NCBI RefSeq assembly: GCF_019704555.1
Contig: NZ_AP024745.1
Coordinates: 1,293,501-1,357,500 of the forward strand
Origin: Actinoplanes sp. L3-i22
Lineage (GTDB): Bacteria > Actinomycetota > Actinomycetes > Mycobacteriales > Micromonosporaceae
Direction: 5' to 3'
Length of the DNA stretch: 64,000 bases
Shown: piece after piece, positions 53,733-62,779 of the stretch
Layout of the letters: each line of letters begins with the position of its first letter
Position numbering within the stretch: position 1 is the first letter of the stretch
Translations under genes and position numbers: made by a program
The notes under the pieces: generated by a model
The model's input: only the letters and a program-made list of their open reading frames with translations
What the model was told of the DNA's origin: nothing
Databases searched by the model: none

Positions 53733-55432
53733 CGACCCTCGTGGAACCCCGACCCGGCTCACGCGCTGCCCGGATGCGCCAGCCACTCGCCAAGGACGCG
53801 CTGAAGCTGCTCGCCGAGCAGCACGGCGTCTGCGTCCGCCCGCTGGTCCTCCGCCGCACGGACACCGCGACCGGTCTGACCGAACTGGTCGAGGTGCCGT
53901 GCGGCGCCCGGCTGGCCGCCAAGTGCAAGCCCTGCGCCGAGCGGAACCGGAAGCTCCGGATCCAGCAGATCCGGGAAGGCTGGCACCTGGACGACGAGCC
54001 GGCGGTCCGCCCGGACCAGCCGGGAGATGAGGATCTCGACCTGGTGAAGATCCGCGCCCATCTCGAGTTCGACCGGGCCGCGCTGCACTACGAGCCGATG
54101 ACCGCGGACGTGCGGGCGGAGCGGCTGGCCGACCTGGATCGCCAGATCGAGGACGCCGACGAGGTTCTGGCCGAGACGGATCTCCGGGGCCGGCTCACCC
54201 CGAAGGAGCGCGACGACCGTCCTCGCCGTGCCCGTTCCACTCGCCGCCGGCACGATTCCCCGGATCTGCCCCGGCTTCCGGTCGACCCGCGCACGGTCGG
54301 CCGTGCCTTCCAGGGCCGGGCCGGTCAGACCTACCGCCCGTCGATGCTGATCACGCTGACGCTGGACTCGCACGGCCCGGTGCACTCGCACTCGCGTCGC
54401 GGTGCCTATGTGCTCCCGTGTGCCTGCGGGGAGCGTCACCACCCGCACGACCCGAAGCTGGGCACGCCGGTCGACCCGACGACCTACGACTACCGCCGGG
54501 CCGCGCTCGACGCGATCCACTTCGCCCGGGTGCTCGACCGCTGGTGGCAGAACCTGCGCCGGGCAGCGGGCTGGAACGTCCAGTACGCGGGCGCCGTGGA
54601 GCTCCAACGGCGCCTTGCCCCGCACGCCCACTTCGCGGTCCGCGGCACGCTGCCCCGGAAGGTGGTCAACCAGGTCGCGGCGGCCACCTACCACCAGGTG
54701 TGGTGGCCCTCGTTCGACGAACTCGTCCACACGATCGACCGCCCGCCGGTCTGGAACGCCGACCGCGCCGGCTACGTCGACCCGGCCACCGGGAAGCCGC
54801 TCCCGACCTGGGGCGAGGCGCTGGACGCTCTGGAGGACCCGGACGCCCGCCCGGCGTACGTCGCGCGCCTCGGCCGCGTCGACGCCCGCGGCATCGCCCA
54901 GGGCACCAAGGACGCCGAACGCTCGATCCGGTACGTGACGAAGTACGTCACCAAGGACCTGACCGAGCACGTCCCGTCCAACGCGGGCGCTCAGACCGCG
55001 CACGCCGACCGGCTGCACGCGGAGCTGTCGGTCCTGCCCTGCTCGCCGACCTGCGCGAACTGGCTGCTCTACGGCGTCCAGCCCGACCGCGCCAAGGCCG
55101 GCCTGTCCCCGGGCCGCTGCACCGGCAAGGTCCACCAGCGGTCGACCCTCGGCTTCACCGGCCGCCGCGTTCTGGTGTCTCGGCAGTGGTCCGGCAAGAC
55201 CCTCGCCGATCACCGGGCGGACAACCGCGCCTGGATCCGCGCGGCCCTCGGCGAGCCCGAGCAGGAGGACCAACCGCAGAAGGACCGGTTCCGCTTCGAG
55301 CTGGCCCGGCCGGAGGACCCGGATGTCCTGCCCCTGGAACACCGCATCCTGCGCGCCGTATCGGCCCGGATCCGGTGGCGATCGCAGGTGAGAGCAATGA
55401 CCCCGACCCACAAGGAGGAACCGGATGGCTGA
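53729..55432 (+). CDS. repSA: RepSA-like rolling-circle replication initiator
   Basis: 567 residues. Landmarks: CGARLAAKCKPCAERNRKLR, a zinc-binding start; LITLTLDSHGPVHS, motif 1; then HFARVLDRWWQNLRRAAG, GAVELQRRLAPHAHFAVRG (HAH-type metal site), and IRYVTKYVTKDL with the expected Tyr. This is the pSAM2/pIJ101-type Rep family acting on the double-strand origin. GTG 53729. Xis follows, overlapping by eight bases. Confidence 0.88.
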   Translation: MTTLVEPRPGSRAARMRQPLAKDALKLLAEQHGVCVRPLVLRRTDTATGLTELVEVPCGARLAAKCKPCAERNRKLRIQQIREGWHLDDEPAVRPDQPGDEDLDLVKIRAHLEFDRAALHYEPMTADVRAERLADLDRQIEDADEVLAETDLRGRLTPKERDDRPRRARSTRRRHDSPDLPRLPVDPRTVGRAFQGRAGQTYRPSMLITLTLDSHGPVHSHSRRGAYVLPCACGERHHPHDPKLGTPVDPTTYDYRRAALDAIHFARVLDRWWQNLRRAAGWNVQYAGAVELQRRLAPHAHFAVRGTLPRKVVNQVAAATYHQVWWPSFDELVHTIDRPPVWNADRAGYVDPATGKPLPTWGEALDALEDPDARPAYVARLGRVDARGIAQGTKDAERSIRYVTKYVTKDLTEHVPSNAGAQTAHADRLHAELSVLPCSPTCANWLLYGVQPDRAKAGLSPGRCTGKVHQRSTLGFTGRRVLVSRQWSGKTLADHRADNRAWIRAALGEPEQEDQPQKDRFRFELARPEDPDVLPLEHRILRAVSARIRWRSQVRAMTPTHKEEPDG

Positions 55433-55643
55433 CGAGCTGTTGACCGCGGATGAGGTCGCCGCTCGCCTTCGTGCCACTACGAGATTTGTGCGCCGCCTCG
55501 TCTCCGAGCGCCGCATCGAGTACGTCAAGGTCGGCCGCCTGGTCCGCTTCGAGCCGGCCGCGATCGTCCACTACATCGACTCCCACCGCGTCGCCCCGAC
55601 CGATCGGGCGGCGATCCGTGCCTACGTACGAGGAGCCCACTGA
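55425..55643 (+). CDS. xis: excisionase (MerR-like HTH)
   Basis: 72 residues. LLTADEVAARLRATTRFVRR, then YVKVGRLVRFEPAAI, is the winged helix of AICE Xis proteins that bend attachment-site DNA for excision. ATG 55425 lies inside the end of repSA, and the stop overlaps int, so replication and excision are co-expressed as in pSAM2. Confidence 0.87.
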   Translation: MADELLTADEVAARLRATTRFVRRLVSERRIEYVKVGRLVRFEPAAIVHYIDSHRVAPTDRAAIRAYVRGAH

Positions 55644-56797
55644 TGGCCAACAAAAAGGGCCACCGCCGTTTCGGCAACGTCCGCAAACTGCCCTCGGGCC
55701 GGTTCCAGGCGCGCTACCTCGGCCCGGACGGCATCGAGCGGAAGGCCCCGAACACCTTCGACACCGAGCGTCTGGCCGGGAAGTGGCTCACGCTGGTCGA
55801 GTCCGAGATCATCCGCGGCGAGTGGCAGGCGCCGGAGGCCGGCGACGTGCACCTGGTGGAGTACGGCCGGGACTGGATCGCGCACCGCAAACTCCAGCCG
55901 CGCACCCGGGAGAACTACGAGGACCTGTTCCGGCTGCACATCGAACCGACCCTCGGGCACCTGGCGCTCGGCGCGATCAAGCCGCAGACGATTCGCTCGT
56001 GGCGCGGGAAGATCCTCAAAGGCGGCACGAGCGAGCCGCAGGCGGTCAAGGCCTACTCGCTGCTTCGGGCGATCCTCAACACCGCGATCCGCGAGGACGA
56101 GATTCTCAAGCAAAACCCCTGCAGAATCCCCGGGTACGACCGCTACCACACCCCGGAGCGACCGGTCGCCACCGTCGTCCAGGTCCTCGCGCTCGCCGAG
56201 CAGATGCCGGACCGATACGTGGCGCTGATCACCGTCGCGGCCTTCTCCGGACTGCGCTGGGGCGAACTCGCGGCGCTGCGCCGGTGCGATGTCGACGAAC
56301 GGGCCGGGACTGTCCGCGTACCCAGGAAATTGGCCGCGCTGAAAAGCGGCCTGGAGTTCGGAGCGCCGAAGTCCGCGGCAGGAATCCGGGTCGTCGCTCT
56401 TCCGGCAATGGCCCAGGCGGCGCTGACCAGGCACTTGGTGGACTACGCCGGCGCTGATCCGGAGTCTTTGGTGTTCACCGGCGACAAGGACAAGCCGCTG
56501 CGAACCGGCAACTTCCGACGGGCGGTGAAGTGGTCGAAGGCGCTGGTGGACGCGGGGATGCCGGCGGGCTTCCACTTCCACGACCTCCGGCATACCGGAA
56601 ACAACATCGCGGCGGCAAGTGGCGCCAGCACCCGGGAGCTGATGCACCGCATGGGACACGCGAGCATGCGAGCCGCGCTGATCTACCAGCACGCGACGAG
56701 TGACCGCGACCGGGAGATCGCCGACAGCATGGACAAGCGGATCGCCAAGAGCTCGAAACCCAAGGGCAAGGGCAAGCGTGGGCGCCGCAAGGCCTAA
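55643..56797 (+). CDS. int: tyrosine site-specific integrase
   Basis: 384 residues. An SAM-like N-terminal domain (about 70-160) precedes the catalytic domain: Arg in AFSGLRWGELAAL, His-x-x-Arg in FHDLRHTGNN, GH in RMGHASMRAALIYQHAT with the nucleophile Tyr. All residues present. It recombines attP with the tRNA-Gly 3' end, and its gene lies 34 bases from the attR segment, as expected. Confidence 0.92.
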   Translation: MANKKGHRRFGNVRKLPSGRFQARYLGPDGIERKAPNTFDTERLAGKWLTLVESEIIRGEWQAPEAGDVHLVEYGRDWIAHRKLQPRTRENYEDLFRLHIEPTLGHLALGAIKPQTIRSWRGKILKGGTSEPQAVKAYSLLRAILNTAIREDEILKQNPCRIPGYDRYHTPERPVATVVQVLALAEQMPDRYVALITVAAFSGLRWGELAALRRCDVDERAGTVRVPRKLAALKSGLEFGAPKSAAGIRVVALPAMAQAALTRHLVDYAGADPESLVFTGDKDKPLRTGNFRRAVKWSKALVDAGMPAGFHFHDLRHTGNNIAAASGASTRELMHRMGHASMRAALIYQHATSDRDREIADSMDKRIAKSSKPKGKGKRGRRKA

Positions 56798-56831
56798 TGG
56801 CACGCCAATGGCACGCAAGATCACCCGGTAG

Positions 56832-56931
56832 GTGACAGCAAACGGCCCTGGTCGGGGGAAATCCCCTCTGACCAGGGCCGTTGTAGTTGAGCGGGCGACG
56901 AGAATCGAACTCGCGTAATCAGTTTGGAAGA
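56832..56931. repeat. right junction (attR side): element-supplied tRNA 3' end and terminator
   Basis: 100 bases homologous to 41082-41179. The last 43 (56889-56931) are the att core within tRNA-Gly. The core runs from the tRNA 3' end through the anticodon loop, so the element restores a complete tRNA on insertion. Confidence 0.88.
56841..56882. terminator. strong hairpin after tRNA-Gly
   Basis: A perfect 13-bp stem AACGGCCCTGGTC / GACCAGGGCCGTT (56841-56853, 56870-56882) lies just past the tRNA-Gly 3' end and after int. It can terminate both. Its left-junction relative (41091-41130) is decayed. Confidence 0.75.
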
Positions 56932-56960
56932 CTGAGGCTCTACCATTGAGCTACGCCCGC
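56890..56960 (-). tRNA. tRNA-Gly (TCC)
   Basis: 71 bases without CCA. Acceptor GCGGGCG pairs with CGCCCGC; anticodon arm TCAGT-CTTCCAA-ACTGA gives anticodon TCC (reads GGA). The T-loop is TTCGATT. Its 3' 43 bases form the att core of the AICE. The cloverleaf is intact. Confidence 0.95.
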
Positions 56961-57090
56961 GAGGACCCGGAACATCCCGGGTCTCGTGCATAGCTTACTG
57001 AATCATCTGCCGTCCGCGCGAACCGGATTCCCCAGCAGGTGACTCCAGCGCACACGCGAGCAAGCAGACCGCATACACTGGCCGACGCCA

Positions 57091-57164
57091 CGGGGTGTGG
57101 CGCAGCTTGGTAGCGCACTCGCTTTGGGAGCGAGGGGCCGTGGGTTCAAATCCCGCCACCCCGA
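57091..57164 (+). tRNA. tRNA-Pro (TGG)
   Basis: 74 bases without CCA. Acceptor CGGGGTG pairs with CACCCCG; anticodon arm CTCGC-TTTGGGA-GCGAG gives TGG; T-loop TTCAAAT. It lies just upstream of tig and may be cotranscribed with it. Confidence 0.95.
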
Positions 57165-57202
57165 CTGATCACCAACTATCGGCAGCAACAAGGAGTACGC
57201 CT

Positions 57203-58552
57203 GTGAAGAGCACCGTCGAGACTCTGAGCCCGACTCGGGTGAAGCTCGCCATCGAGGTGCCGTTCGACGAGCTCAAGCCGAGCCTGCAGAAGGCGTACCG
57301 GGAGATCGGCGCGCAGGTTCAGGTTCCGGGCTTCCGAAAGGGCAAGATCCCGGCGGCGGTCATCGACCAGCGGGTCGGTCGTGGTGCGGTCCTCAACGAG
57401 GCCGTCCAGGAAGCGATCCCGGAGCAGATCCTCGCCGCGGTCAAGGAGCACGACGTCAAGACGCTCGGTCGGCCCGAGGTGGAGATCACCGAGTTCGCCG
57501 ACAACGCGCCGCTGAAGTTCACGGCCGAGGTCGACGTCCGTCCCGAGATCGCGATCCCGGACCTGTCCACGATCACCGTGGAGGTCCCGGCCGTCGAGAT
57601 CGGCGACAGCGAAATCGACGAGCAGATCAACGGCCTGCGTGAGCGCTTCGCGACGCTGAAGACCGTCGAGCGCGCCGCGGTGGAGGGCGACTACGTCCAG
57701 CTCGACCTGAACGCCACCGTCGACGGCGAAGAGGTTCCGGGCGGCTCGGCCACCAACATCTCCCACGAGGTGGGCAGCAAGCAGCTGCTCCCCGGCCTGG
57801 ACGAGGTGCTGGTCGGCCTCTCCGCCGGCGAGGAGGCGAACTTCACCACCCAGCTCGTCGGCGGCGACTTCGCCGGCCGTGACGCCGAGGTGAAGGTTGC
57901 CGTCCGGACCGTCAAGGACAAGCAGCTGCCCGAGATCGACGACGAGTTCGCCCAGCTGGCGAGCGAGTTCGACACCCTGGAGGAGCTGCGCGGCGACCTG
58001 CGCGAGCGGCTCACCAAGGCGAAGAAGGTCGAGCAGATCTACGCGGCTCGGGACGAGGCGCTCAAGCAGCTCGTCGACGCCGCCGAGATCCCCGCGCCGG
58101 AGGGCGTCGTCAAGGACGAGGTCGACGGCCGCAAGCAGGCGATGACCGACCAGCTGGAGCGGATCGGCGCGACCCTGCAGGACTACCTGGCCTCCGAGGA
58201 GAAGACCGAGGAGCAGATCGACCAGGAGCTGACCGAGGCCGCCCAGGAGGGCGTCCGGATCCAGCTGCTGCTCGACACGGTCGCCGACGCCGAGGACGTC
58301 CAGGTCACCGACGACGAGTTCGGTCACGAGATCGTGCACCGGGCGCAGCGCGCCCAGATGCAGCCCCAGCAGTACTACGACCAGCTGGTCCGCTCGGGTG
58401 CCGCGGCCGCCGTCTTCGGCGACGTGCGCCGGGGCAAGGCCCTCGCCTCGGTCATGGAGCAGGTCACGATGAAGGACAGCGAGGGCAACGTGCTCTCCCT
58501 GGACGACCTCCGCGCCGCCTCCGAGGACGAGCACGCCGGTCACAACCACTGA
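57203..58552 (+). CDS. tig: trigger factor
   Basis: 449 residues. Ribosome-bound chaperone with peptidyl-prolyl isomerase activity. The ribosome signature GFRKGKIP is in the N-terminal domain (about 43-50). A central FKBP domain (about 160-245, GDYVQLDLNATVDGEE) and a helical C-terminal arm follow. The end is His-rich (EDEHAGHNH). GTG 57203 has AAGGAG seven bases upstream; upstream residues in the same frame are the tRNA-Pro. Confidence 0.94.
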   Translation: MKSTVETLSPTRVKLAIEVPFDELKPSLQKAYREIGAQVQVPGFRKGKIPAAVIDQRVGRGAVLNEAVQEAIPEQILAAVKEHDVKTLGRPEVEITEFADNAPLKFTAEVDVRPEIAIPDLSTITVEVPAVEIGDSEIDEQINGLRERFATLKTVERAAVEGDYVQLDLNATVDGEEVPGGSATNISHEVGSKQLLPGLDEVLVGLSAGEEANFTTQLVGGDFAGRDAEVKVAVRTVKDKQLPEIDDEFAQLASEFDTLEELRGDLRERLTKAKKVEQIYAARDEALKQLVDAAEIPAPEGVVKDEVDGRKQAMTDQLERIGATLQDYLASEEKTEEQIDQELTEAAQEGVRIQLLLDTVADAEDVQVTDDEFGHEIVHRAQRAQMQPQQYYDQLVRSGAAAAVFGDVRRGKALASVMEQVTMKDSEGNVLSLDDLRAASEDEHAGHNH

Positions 58553-58580
58553 TCAAAGGCAGATCAGGGCAGGCTTCACT

Positions 58581-58616
58581 CGGCCACCGCGCACCGCTCA
58601 CGGTGCGCGGTGGCCG
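58581..58616. terminator. strong hairpin after tig
   Basis: A perfect 16-bp stem CGGCCACCGCGCACCG / CGGTGCGCGGTGGCCG with a CTCA tetraloop, 28 bases past the tig stop. No long U-tract. It separates tig from the clpP operon. Confidence 0.8.
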
Positions 58617-58771
58617 CTGTCATTTCGGGGGTACGGCGGAGGCCCGGTGCGCTGTCAGCGAACACCCGCCTGAGCGGGAAGCTGATGCGCAATCGACCCG
58701 TTAGGTTGGTCGTACGACGGACAACTGCCGGCCGGAGTCTCGGCCGACACAGCAAGCTGTGAAGGGCTGCC

Positions 58772-59407
58772 ATGACCGATCTCCACATCCCAACCGGGCC
58801 GGTGTCGCGGCGCGGCGGCGACTCCTTGAGTGGCAACCTCGACGACTCGGTCTTCAACCGCCTGCTGCGTGAGCGGATCATCTTCCTCGGCAGCGAGGTG
58901 ACCGACGCGGTCGCCAACCGCATCTGCGCGCAACTGCTGCTGCTCTCCGCCGAAGACCCGGAGCAGGACATCCACCTCTGGATCAACTCGCCCGGCGGCT
59001 CTGTCTACTCGGGTATGGCCATCTACGACACGATGCAGTTCATCGACAACGACGTGTCGACCGTCGGGATGGGGATGGCTGCCTCGATGGGGCAGTTCCT
59101 GCTCTGCGCCGGGACCGCGGGCAAGCGCTATGCCCTGCCGCACGCCCGGATCATGATGCACCAGCCGTCGGGTGGCATGGGCGGCACCGCCGCCGACATC
59201 GCCATCCAGGCGGAGCAGATGCTCTACACCAAGCGCATGTTCCAGGATCGGATCGCGTTCCACACCGGTCAGAGCCCGGAGCAGATCGCCGACGACTTCG
59301 ACCGGGACCGTTGGTTCACGGCAGCCGAGGCGAAAGATTATGGCTTCATCGACAAGGTGATCACCGGGGCCGTCCAGGTCCCGGACGGCGCCGGCACGCT
59401 GAACTGA
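58772..59407 (+). CDS. clpP1: ATP-dependent Clp protease proteolytic subunit 1
   Basis: 211 residues. Ser in [11 protein letters not shown], His in [14 protein letters not shown] and the later Asp ([12 protein letters not shown]) form the triad. Forms a mixed tetradecamer with ClpP2 in actinobacteria. ATG 58772. ClpP2 starts 11 bases after its stop. Confidence 0.94.
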   Translation: MTDLHIPTGPVSRRGGDSLSGNLDDSVFNRLLRERIIFLGSEVTDAVANRICAQLLLLSAEDPEQDIHLWINSPGGSVYSGMAIYDTMQFIDNDVSTVGMGMAASMGQFLLCAGTAGKRYALPHARIMMHQPSGGMGGTAADIAIQAEQMLYTKRMFQDRIAFHTGQSPEQIADDFDRDRWFTAAEAKDYGFIDKVITGAVQVPDGAGTLN

Positions 59408-59418
59408 GGAGCTGACCC

Positions 59419-60081
59419 ATGACCGACCTTTCCATGCCTCCCGGGTTCGCTCCGGTGCACAACCGCTACGTGCTGCCCTCGTTCTCCGAGCGCACCTCGT
59501 GGGGCATCAAGGAGTCGAACCCGTACAACAAGATGTTCGAGGACCGGATCATCTTCCTCGGCGTCCAGGTGGACGACGCGTCGGCCAACGACGTGATGGC
59601 CCAGCTGCTGACGCTGGAGAGCACCGACCCGGACCGCGACATCACGATGTACATCAACTCGCCCGGTGGCTCCTTCACCGCCATGACGGCGATCTACGAC
59701 ACCATGCAGTACGTCCGCCCCGACATCAGCACGGTCTGCCTCGGCCAGGCGGCCAGCGCGGCCGCGGTGCTGCTGGCGGCCGGCACGCCCGGCAAGCGGA
59801 TGGCGCTCCCGCACTCGCGGATCATCATCCACCAGCCGGCCACCGAGGGTGGTTACGGCCAGGGGTCGGACATCGAGATCCAGGCGCGCGAGATCATGCG
59901 GATGCGGACCCAGCTCGAGGAGATGCTGGCCCGCCACTCCGGCCAGACGGTCGAGAAGGTCCGCAAGGACATCGACCGCGACAAGATCATGACCGCCGCC
60001 GAGACCAAGGAGTACGGCCTGGTCGACACGGTGCTGGTCAGCCGGAAGAAGAGCCTGCAGGCAGTCGGCTCGAACAGCTGA
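59419..60081 (+). CDS. clpP2: ATP-dependent Clp protease proteolytic subunit 2
   Basis: 220 residues. Ser in [14 protein letters not shown], His in [15 protein letters not shown] and Asp in [12 protein letters not shown]. The N-terminal extension (about 30 residues) is typical of actinobacterial ClpP2. Same operon as clpP1; ClpX downstream is the unfoldase partner. Confidence 0.94.
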   Translation: MTDLSMPPGFAPVHNRYVLPSFSERTSWGIKESNPYNKMFEDRIIFLGVQVDDASANDVMAQLLTLESTDPDRDITMYINSPGGSFTAMTAIYDTMQYVRPDISTVCLGQAASAAAVLLAAGTPGKRMALPHSRIIIHQPATEGGYGQGSDIEIQAREIMRMRTQLEEMLARHSGQTVEKVRKDIDRDKIMTAAETKEYGLVDTVLVSRKKSLQAVGSNS

Positions 60082-60090
60082 GGTACTCGA

Positions 60091-60135
60091 TGTCAGGGGC
60101 CGGACCGGTCTGACTAGACTGGCCGGTCCCTGACA
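60091..60135 (+). terminator. terminator after clpP2
   Basis: TGTCAGGGGCCGG (60091-60103) pairs with CCGGTCCCTGACA (60123-60135), with one G-U, and TTTT follows at 60142-60145. It implies that clpX has its own promoter in the 158 bases that follow. Confidence 0.7.
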
Positions 60136-60293
60136 CGCCCGTTTTGGGGGGTCGGAGAACAGCCCCTTTGCGGGTAACGTCGAGCCAGCAGCCTCAGTTA
60201 CGCGGGTCGGCAGACGATGAGATGGCAACGAGGCATTCCGTCCTCGGACACGGACCGGCCAGTGGTCAGTCGTTGAGCGCAAGGAGAACGTAG

Positions 60294-61583
60294 GTGGCAC
60301 GGATCGGTGACGGTGGCGACCTACTCAAGTGCTCCTTCTGTGGGAAGTCACAGAAGCAGGTCAAGAAGCTCATCGCGGGCCCTGGGGTCTACATCTGCGA
60401 CGAGTGCATCGATCTCTGTAATGAGATCATCGAGGAGGAGTTGGCCGAGACCGGCGAGGTGAAGTGGGAAGAGCTTCCCAAGCCGATGGAGATCTGCCAG
60501 TTCCTGGACAACTATGTAGTGGGCCAGGAGCACGCCAAGAAGGCGCTCGCCGTCGCGGTCTACAACCACTACAAGCGGATCCAGGCCGAGTCGAGCGGTG
60601 CTCCCGGTGGGGGCAGCGACGTCGAGGTGGCCAAGTCCAACATCATGCTCATCGGCCCCACGGGCTGCGGCAAGACGCACCTGGCGCAGACCCTGGCCCG
60701 GATGCTGAACGTGCCGTTCGCCATCGCGGACGCCACGGCGCTGACCGAGGCCGGCTACGTCGGTGAGGATGTCGAGAACATCCTGCTCAAGCTCATCCAG
60801 GCGGCGGACTACGACGTCAAGCGCGCCGAGCAGGGCATCATCTACATCGACGAGGTCGACAAGATCGCTCGCAAGAGTGAGAACCCGTCGATCACCCGGG
60901 ACGTCTCCGGTGAGGGCGTGCAGCAGGCCCTGCTGAAGATCCTCGAGGGTACGGTCGCGAACGTTCCGCCCCAGGGCGGCCGTAAGCACCCGCACCAGGA
61001 GTTCATCCAGATCGACACGACGAACGTGCTGTTCATCGTGGGTGGCGCGTTCGCCGGCCTGGACCGGATCATCGAGCAGCGCGTCGGCCAGAGCGGGGTC
61101 GGCTTCGGCGCCCGGCTGCGGTCGATCTCGGAGCGGAACACCGACGACATCTTCAGCAAGGTGATGCCGGAGGACATGCTGAAATTCGGGCTCATCCCCG
61201 AGTTCATCGGCCGTCTCCCGGTGATCACGTCGGTCCGCAACCTCGACCGGGACGCGCTCATCAAGATCTTGACCGAGCCGCGGAACGCCTACGTCAAGCA
61301 GTACCAACGTCTCTTCGAGCTCGACGGTGTCGAGCTGGAGTTCGACGAGGGTGCGCTGTCGGCCATCGCGGATCAGGCCATGCTGCGCGGCACGGGCGCC
61401 CGTGGTCTCCGGGCGATCATGGAGGAAGTCCTCCAGAACGTCATGTTCGAGGTGCCCAGCAACCCGGACGCGGCTCGCGTCGTGATCACCCGTGAGGTGG
61501 TCGTGGAGAACGTGATCCCGACGATCGTCCCGCGTGAGTTCGTCGGCCGGCGCCGGCACGCGCGCGAGGAGAAGTCGGCCTGA
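60294..61583 (+). CDS. clpX: ATP-dependent Clp protease ATP-binding subunit ClpX
   Basis: 429 residues. The N-terminal C4 zinc domain is CSFCGKS...[14 protein letters not shown]+ Walker [13 protein letters not shown] and Walker [14 protein letters not shown]; pore motif GYVG; sensor-2 region [14 protein letters not shown] 60294 ([16 protein letters not shown]). The stop overlaps the next gene by four bases if its CTG start is accepted. Confidence 0.95.
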   Translation: MARIGDGGDLLKCSFCGKSQKQVKKLIAGPGVYICDECIDLCNEIIEEELAETGEVKWEELPKPMEICQFLDNYVVGQEHAKKALAVAVYNHYKRIQAESSGAPGGGSDVEVAKSNIMLIGPTGCGKTHLAQTLARMLNVPFAIADATALTEAGYVGEDVENILLKLIQAADYDVKRAEQGIIYIDEVDKIARKSENPSITRDVSGEGVQQALLKILEGTVANVPPQGGRKHPHQEFIQIDTTNVLFIVGGAFAGLDRIIEQRVGQSGVGFGARLRSISERNTDDIFSKVMPEDMLKFGLIPEFIGRLPVITSVRNLDRDALIKILTEPRNAYVKQYQRLFELDGVELEFDEGALSAIADQAMLRGTGARGLRAIMEEVLQNVMFEVPSNPDAARVVITREVVVENVIPTIVPREFVGRRRHAREEKSA

Positions 61584-62227
61584 GCGACACCCGCGATCTG
61601 GCGGGCATCCTCGCCGGCATCGAACGCGGGGACCGGCACGTGCCGGTCCCGTGGCTCGAGGTCGTTCCTCCACCGTCGCCCGATCGGGCGGCGGTGGTGT
61701 CGTTCCCGGGTCACGTCGTGGTCGCCGCCGACGTGGAGCCCGACTGGGCCGGGAAGCTCGCCGGTGAGGACTTCGCCGCACCCACCGGCCCGCGCTTCCT
61801 GACCGCCCTGGAGGACCGTTTCGGCCTGCGTGCCGGGGCGTTCGACGTCGCCCTGCTCGCGGGGCCGCTGCCGGGCGATCCGCCGCTCCCGCTGACCCCG
61901 CTCGACGCGAGCGGGCATCCGCGGGCGTTGCGCGCCCACCGATACCGGGCCGACGTGCGCGTGTGGGAGTCCGAGCACGGCCTGCTGGTCGTCGGCCGGG
62001 GGCTCGCCGGGCGCTGGGAGGTCGCCTTCGAGGTGGACCCGGCGGCGCAGGGAAGGGGCCACGGCCGGCTGCTGGCGACGGCGGCCCGCCACCTGATCCC
62101 GGAGGACCGGCCGATCTGGGCGCAGTGCGCCCCGGGCAACTCCGCAAGCCTCCGCGTGCTCCTGGCCGCCGGCTACCAGCCGGTCGGCTCAGAGATCCTG
62201 CTGATGCCGGCCACCGCCGGCTGGTAA
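61580..62227 (+). CDS. GNAT-family acetyltransferase, probable CTG start
   Basis: 215 residues from CTG 61580, or 195 from GTG 61640. The GNAT fold is shown by [20 protein letters not shown], the acetyl-CoA loop, and [23 protein letters not shown] 61580 overlaps the clpX stop as CTGA, and GAGGAG (61566-61571) is eight bases upstream. No such site precedes GTG 61640. Residues between the two ([20 protein letters not shown]) look like real protein. Substrate unknown. Confidence 0.78.
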   Translation: MSDTRDLAGILAGIERGDRHVPVPWLEVVPPPSPDRAAVVSFPGHVVVAADVEPDWAGKLAGEDFAAPTGPRFLTALEDRFGLRAGAFDVALLAGPLPGDPPLPLTPLDASGHPRALRAHRYRADVRVWESEHGLLVVGRGLAGRWEVAFEVDPAAQGRGHGRLLATAARHLIPEDRPIWAQCAPGNSASLRVLLAAGYQPVGSEILLMPATAGW

Positions 62228-62779
62228 CCACCCGGCCGACCCTCTGGTTGCGCAGTTGCTGCCGGCCAGCCGGCCTGGGTTGGCCAGCCTGGGTTGGCCA
62301 AGTGCCGGCACCCGAGTTGCCGGGGTTGGCCAGCCCCGCCGGCCAGTCCTTTCAGTGACCAGCCGCCCGGTCGGCCAGCCCTCGCCCGCCGCCCCTGGTT
62401 GGCCAGGCGCTGCCGGCCAGCTGCCGCGGGGTCCCGCCCGGTGTGGTCAGCGCTGCCCGGCCTGTTGGCCCTGGGCTAGCCAGCCGCTGCCGGCGGGCCG
62501 GCCGACAGTTCGGTTGGCAAGTGCTGCCAGACGGTCGCTTGGTCGATCAGCCGGGGCTGGCCCGTGGTCTGGCGGAGGAGCGCCTGGTCAGCCGCCTACT
62601 GGGTAGTCCCCACCCGCCACGGGGGCCTGCCCAATGCCCATTATCCCGGGTTGGCCGGGATCGTGGTTTTGGCCTGTGGACAACCTGCTGGTGTGGATAA
62701 CGGTGGGGTGGCCGGGGCGGGGTGTGGCCTGGGGCTGGGGGTGGACGGGAGACGGGGCTCACGTCGTACGCTCGGATTT
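62228..62779. repeat. gene-poor stretch with degenerate GGCCAG/TTGGCCA repeats
   Basis: 552 bases without a convincing gene. From about 62260 to 62480 the sequence is built of short degenerate units: TTGGCCA at 62280, 62294, 62326 and 62399, and many GGCCAG or GCCGGCCAG copies. Open frames here are Pro/Gly/Ala-rich and look accidental. The last 100 bases should hold the promoter of the next gene. Confidence 0.65.

Larger units (their letters stand above)
41137..56931 (+). mobile_element. AICE (pSAM2-type integrative and conjugative element)
   Basis: About 15.8 kb integrated in tRNA-Gly(TCC). It is bounded by 43-bp direct repeats. Backbone in order: Nudix and XRE genes, three small proteins, KorSA-like GntR, IS5 insertion, Pra-like activator, two small proteins, FtsK-type Tra, SpdB-like, RepSA-like, Xis, integrase beside attR. 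All replication, transfer and integration genes look intact. Cargo near the left end includes a low-GC three-gene operon. Spread is expected as double-stranded DNA pumped by the single FtsK-like protein between mycelia. Confidence 0.9.

Noticed and set aside
62256..62606. 116-codon Pro/Gly/Ala frame in the repeat stretch
   Set aside because: Its composition follows from the GGCCAG repeats; no Shine-Dalgarno and no domain.
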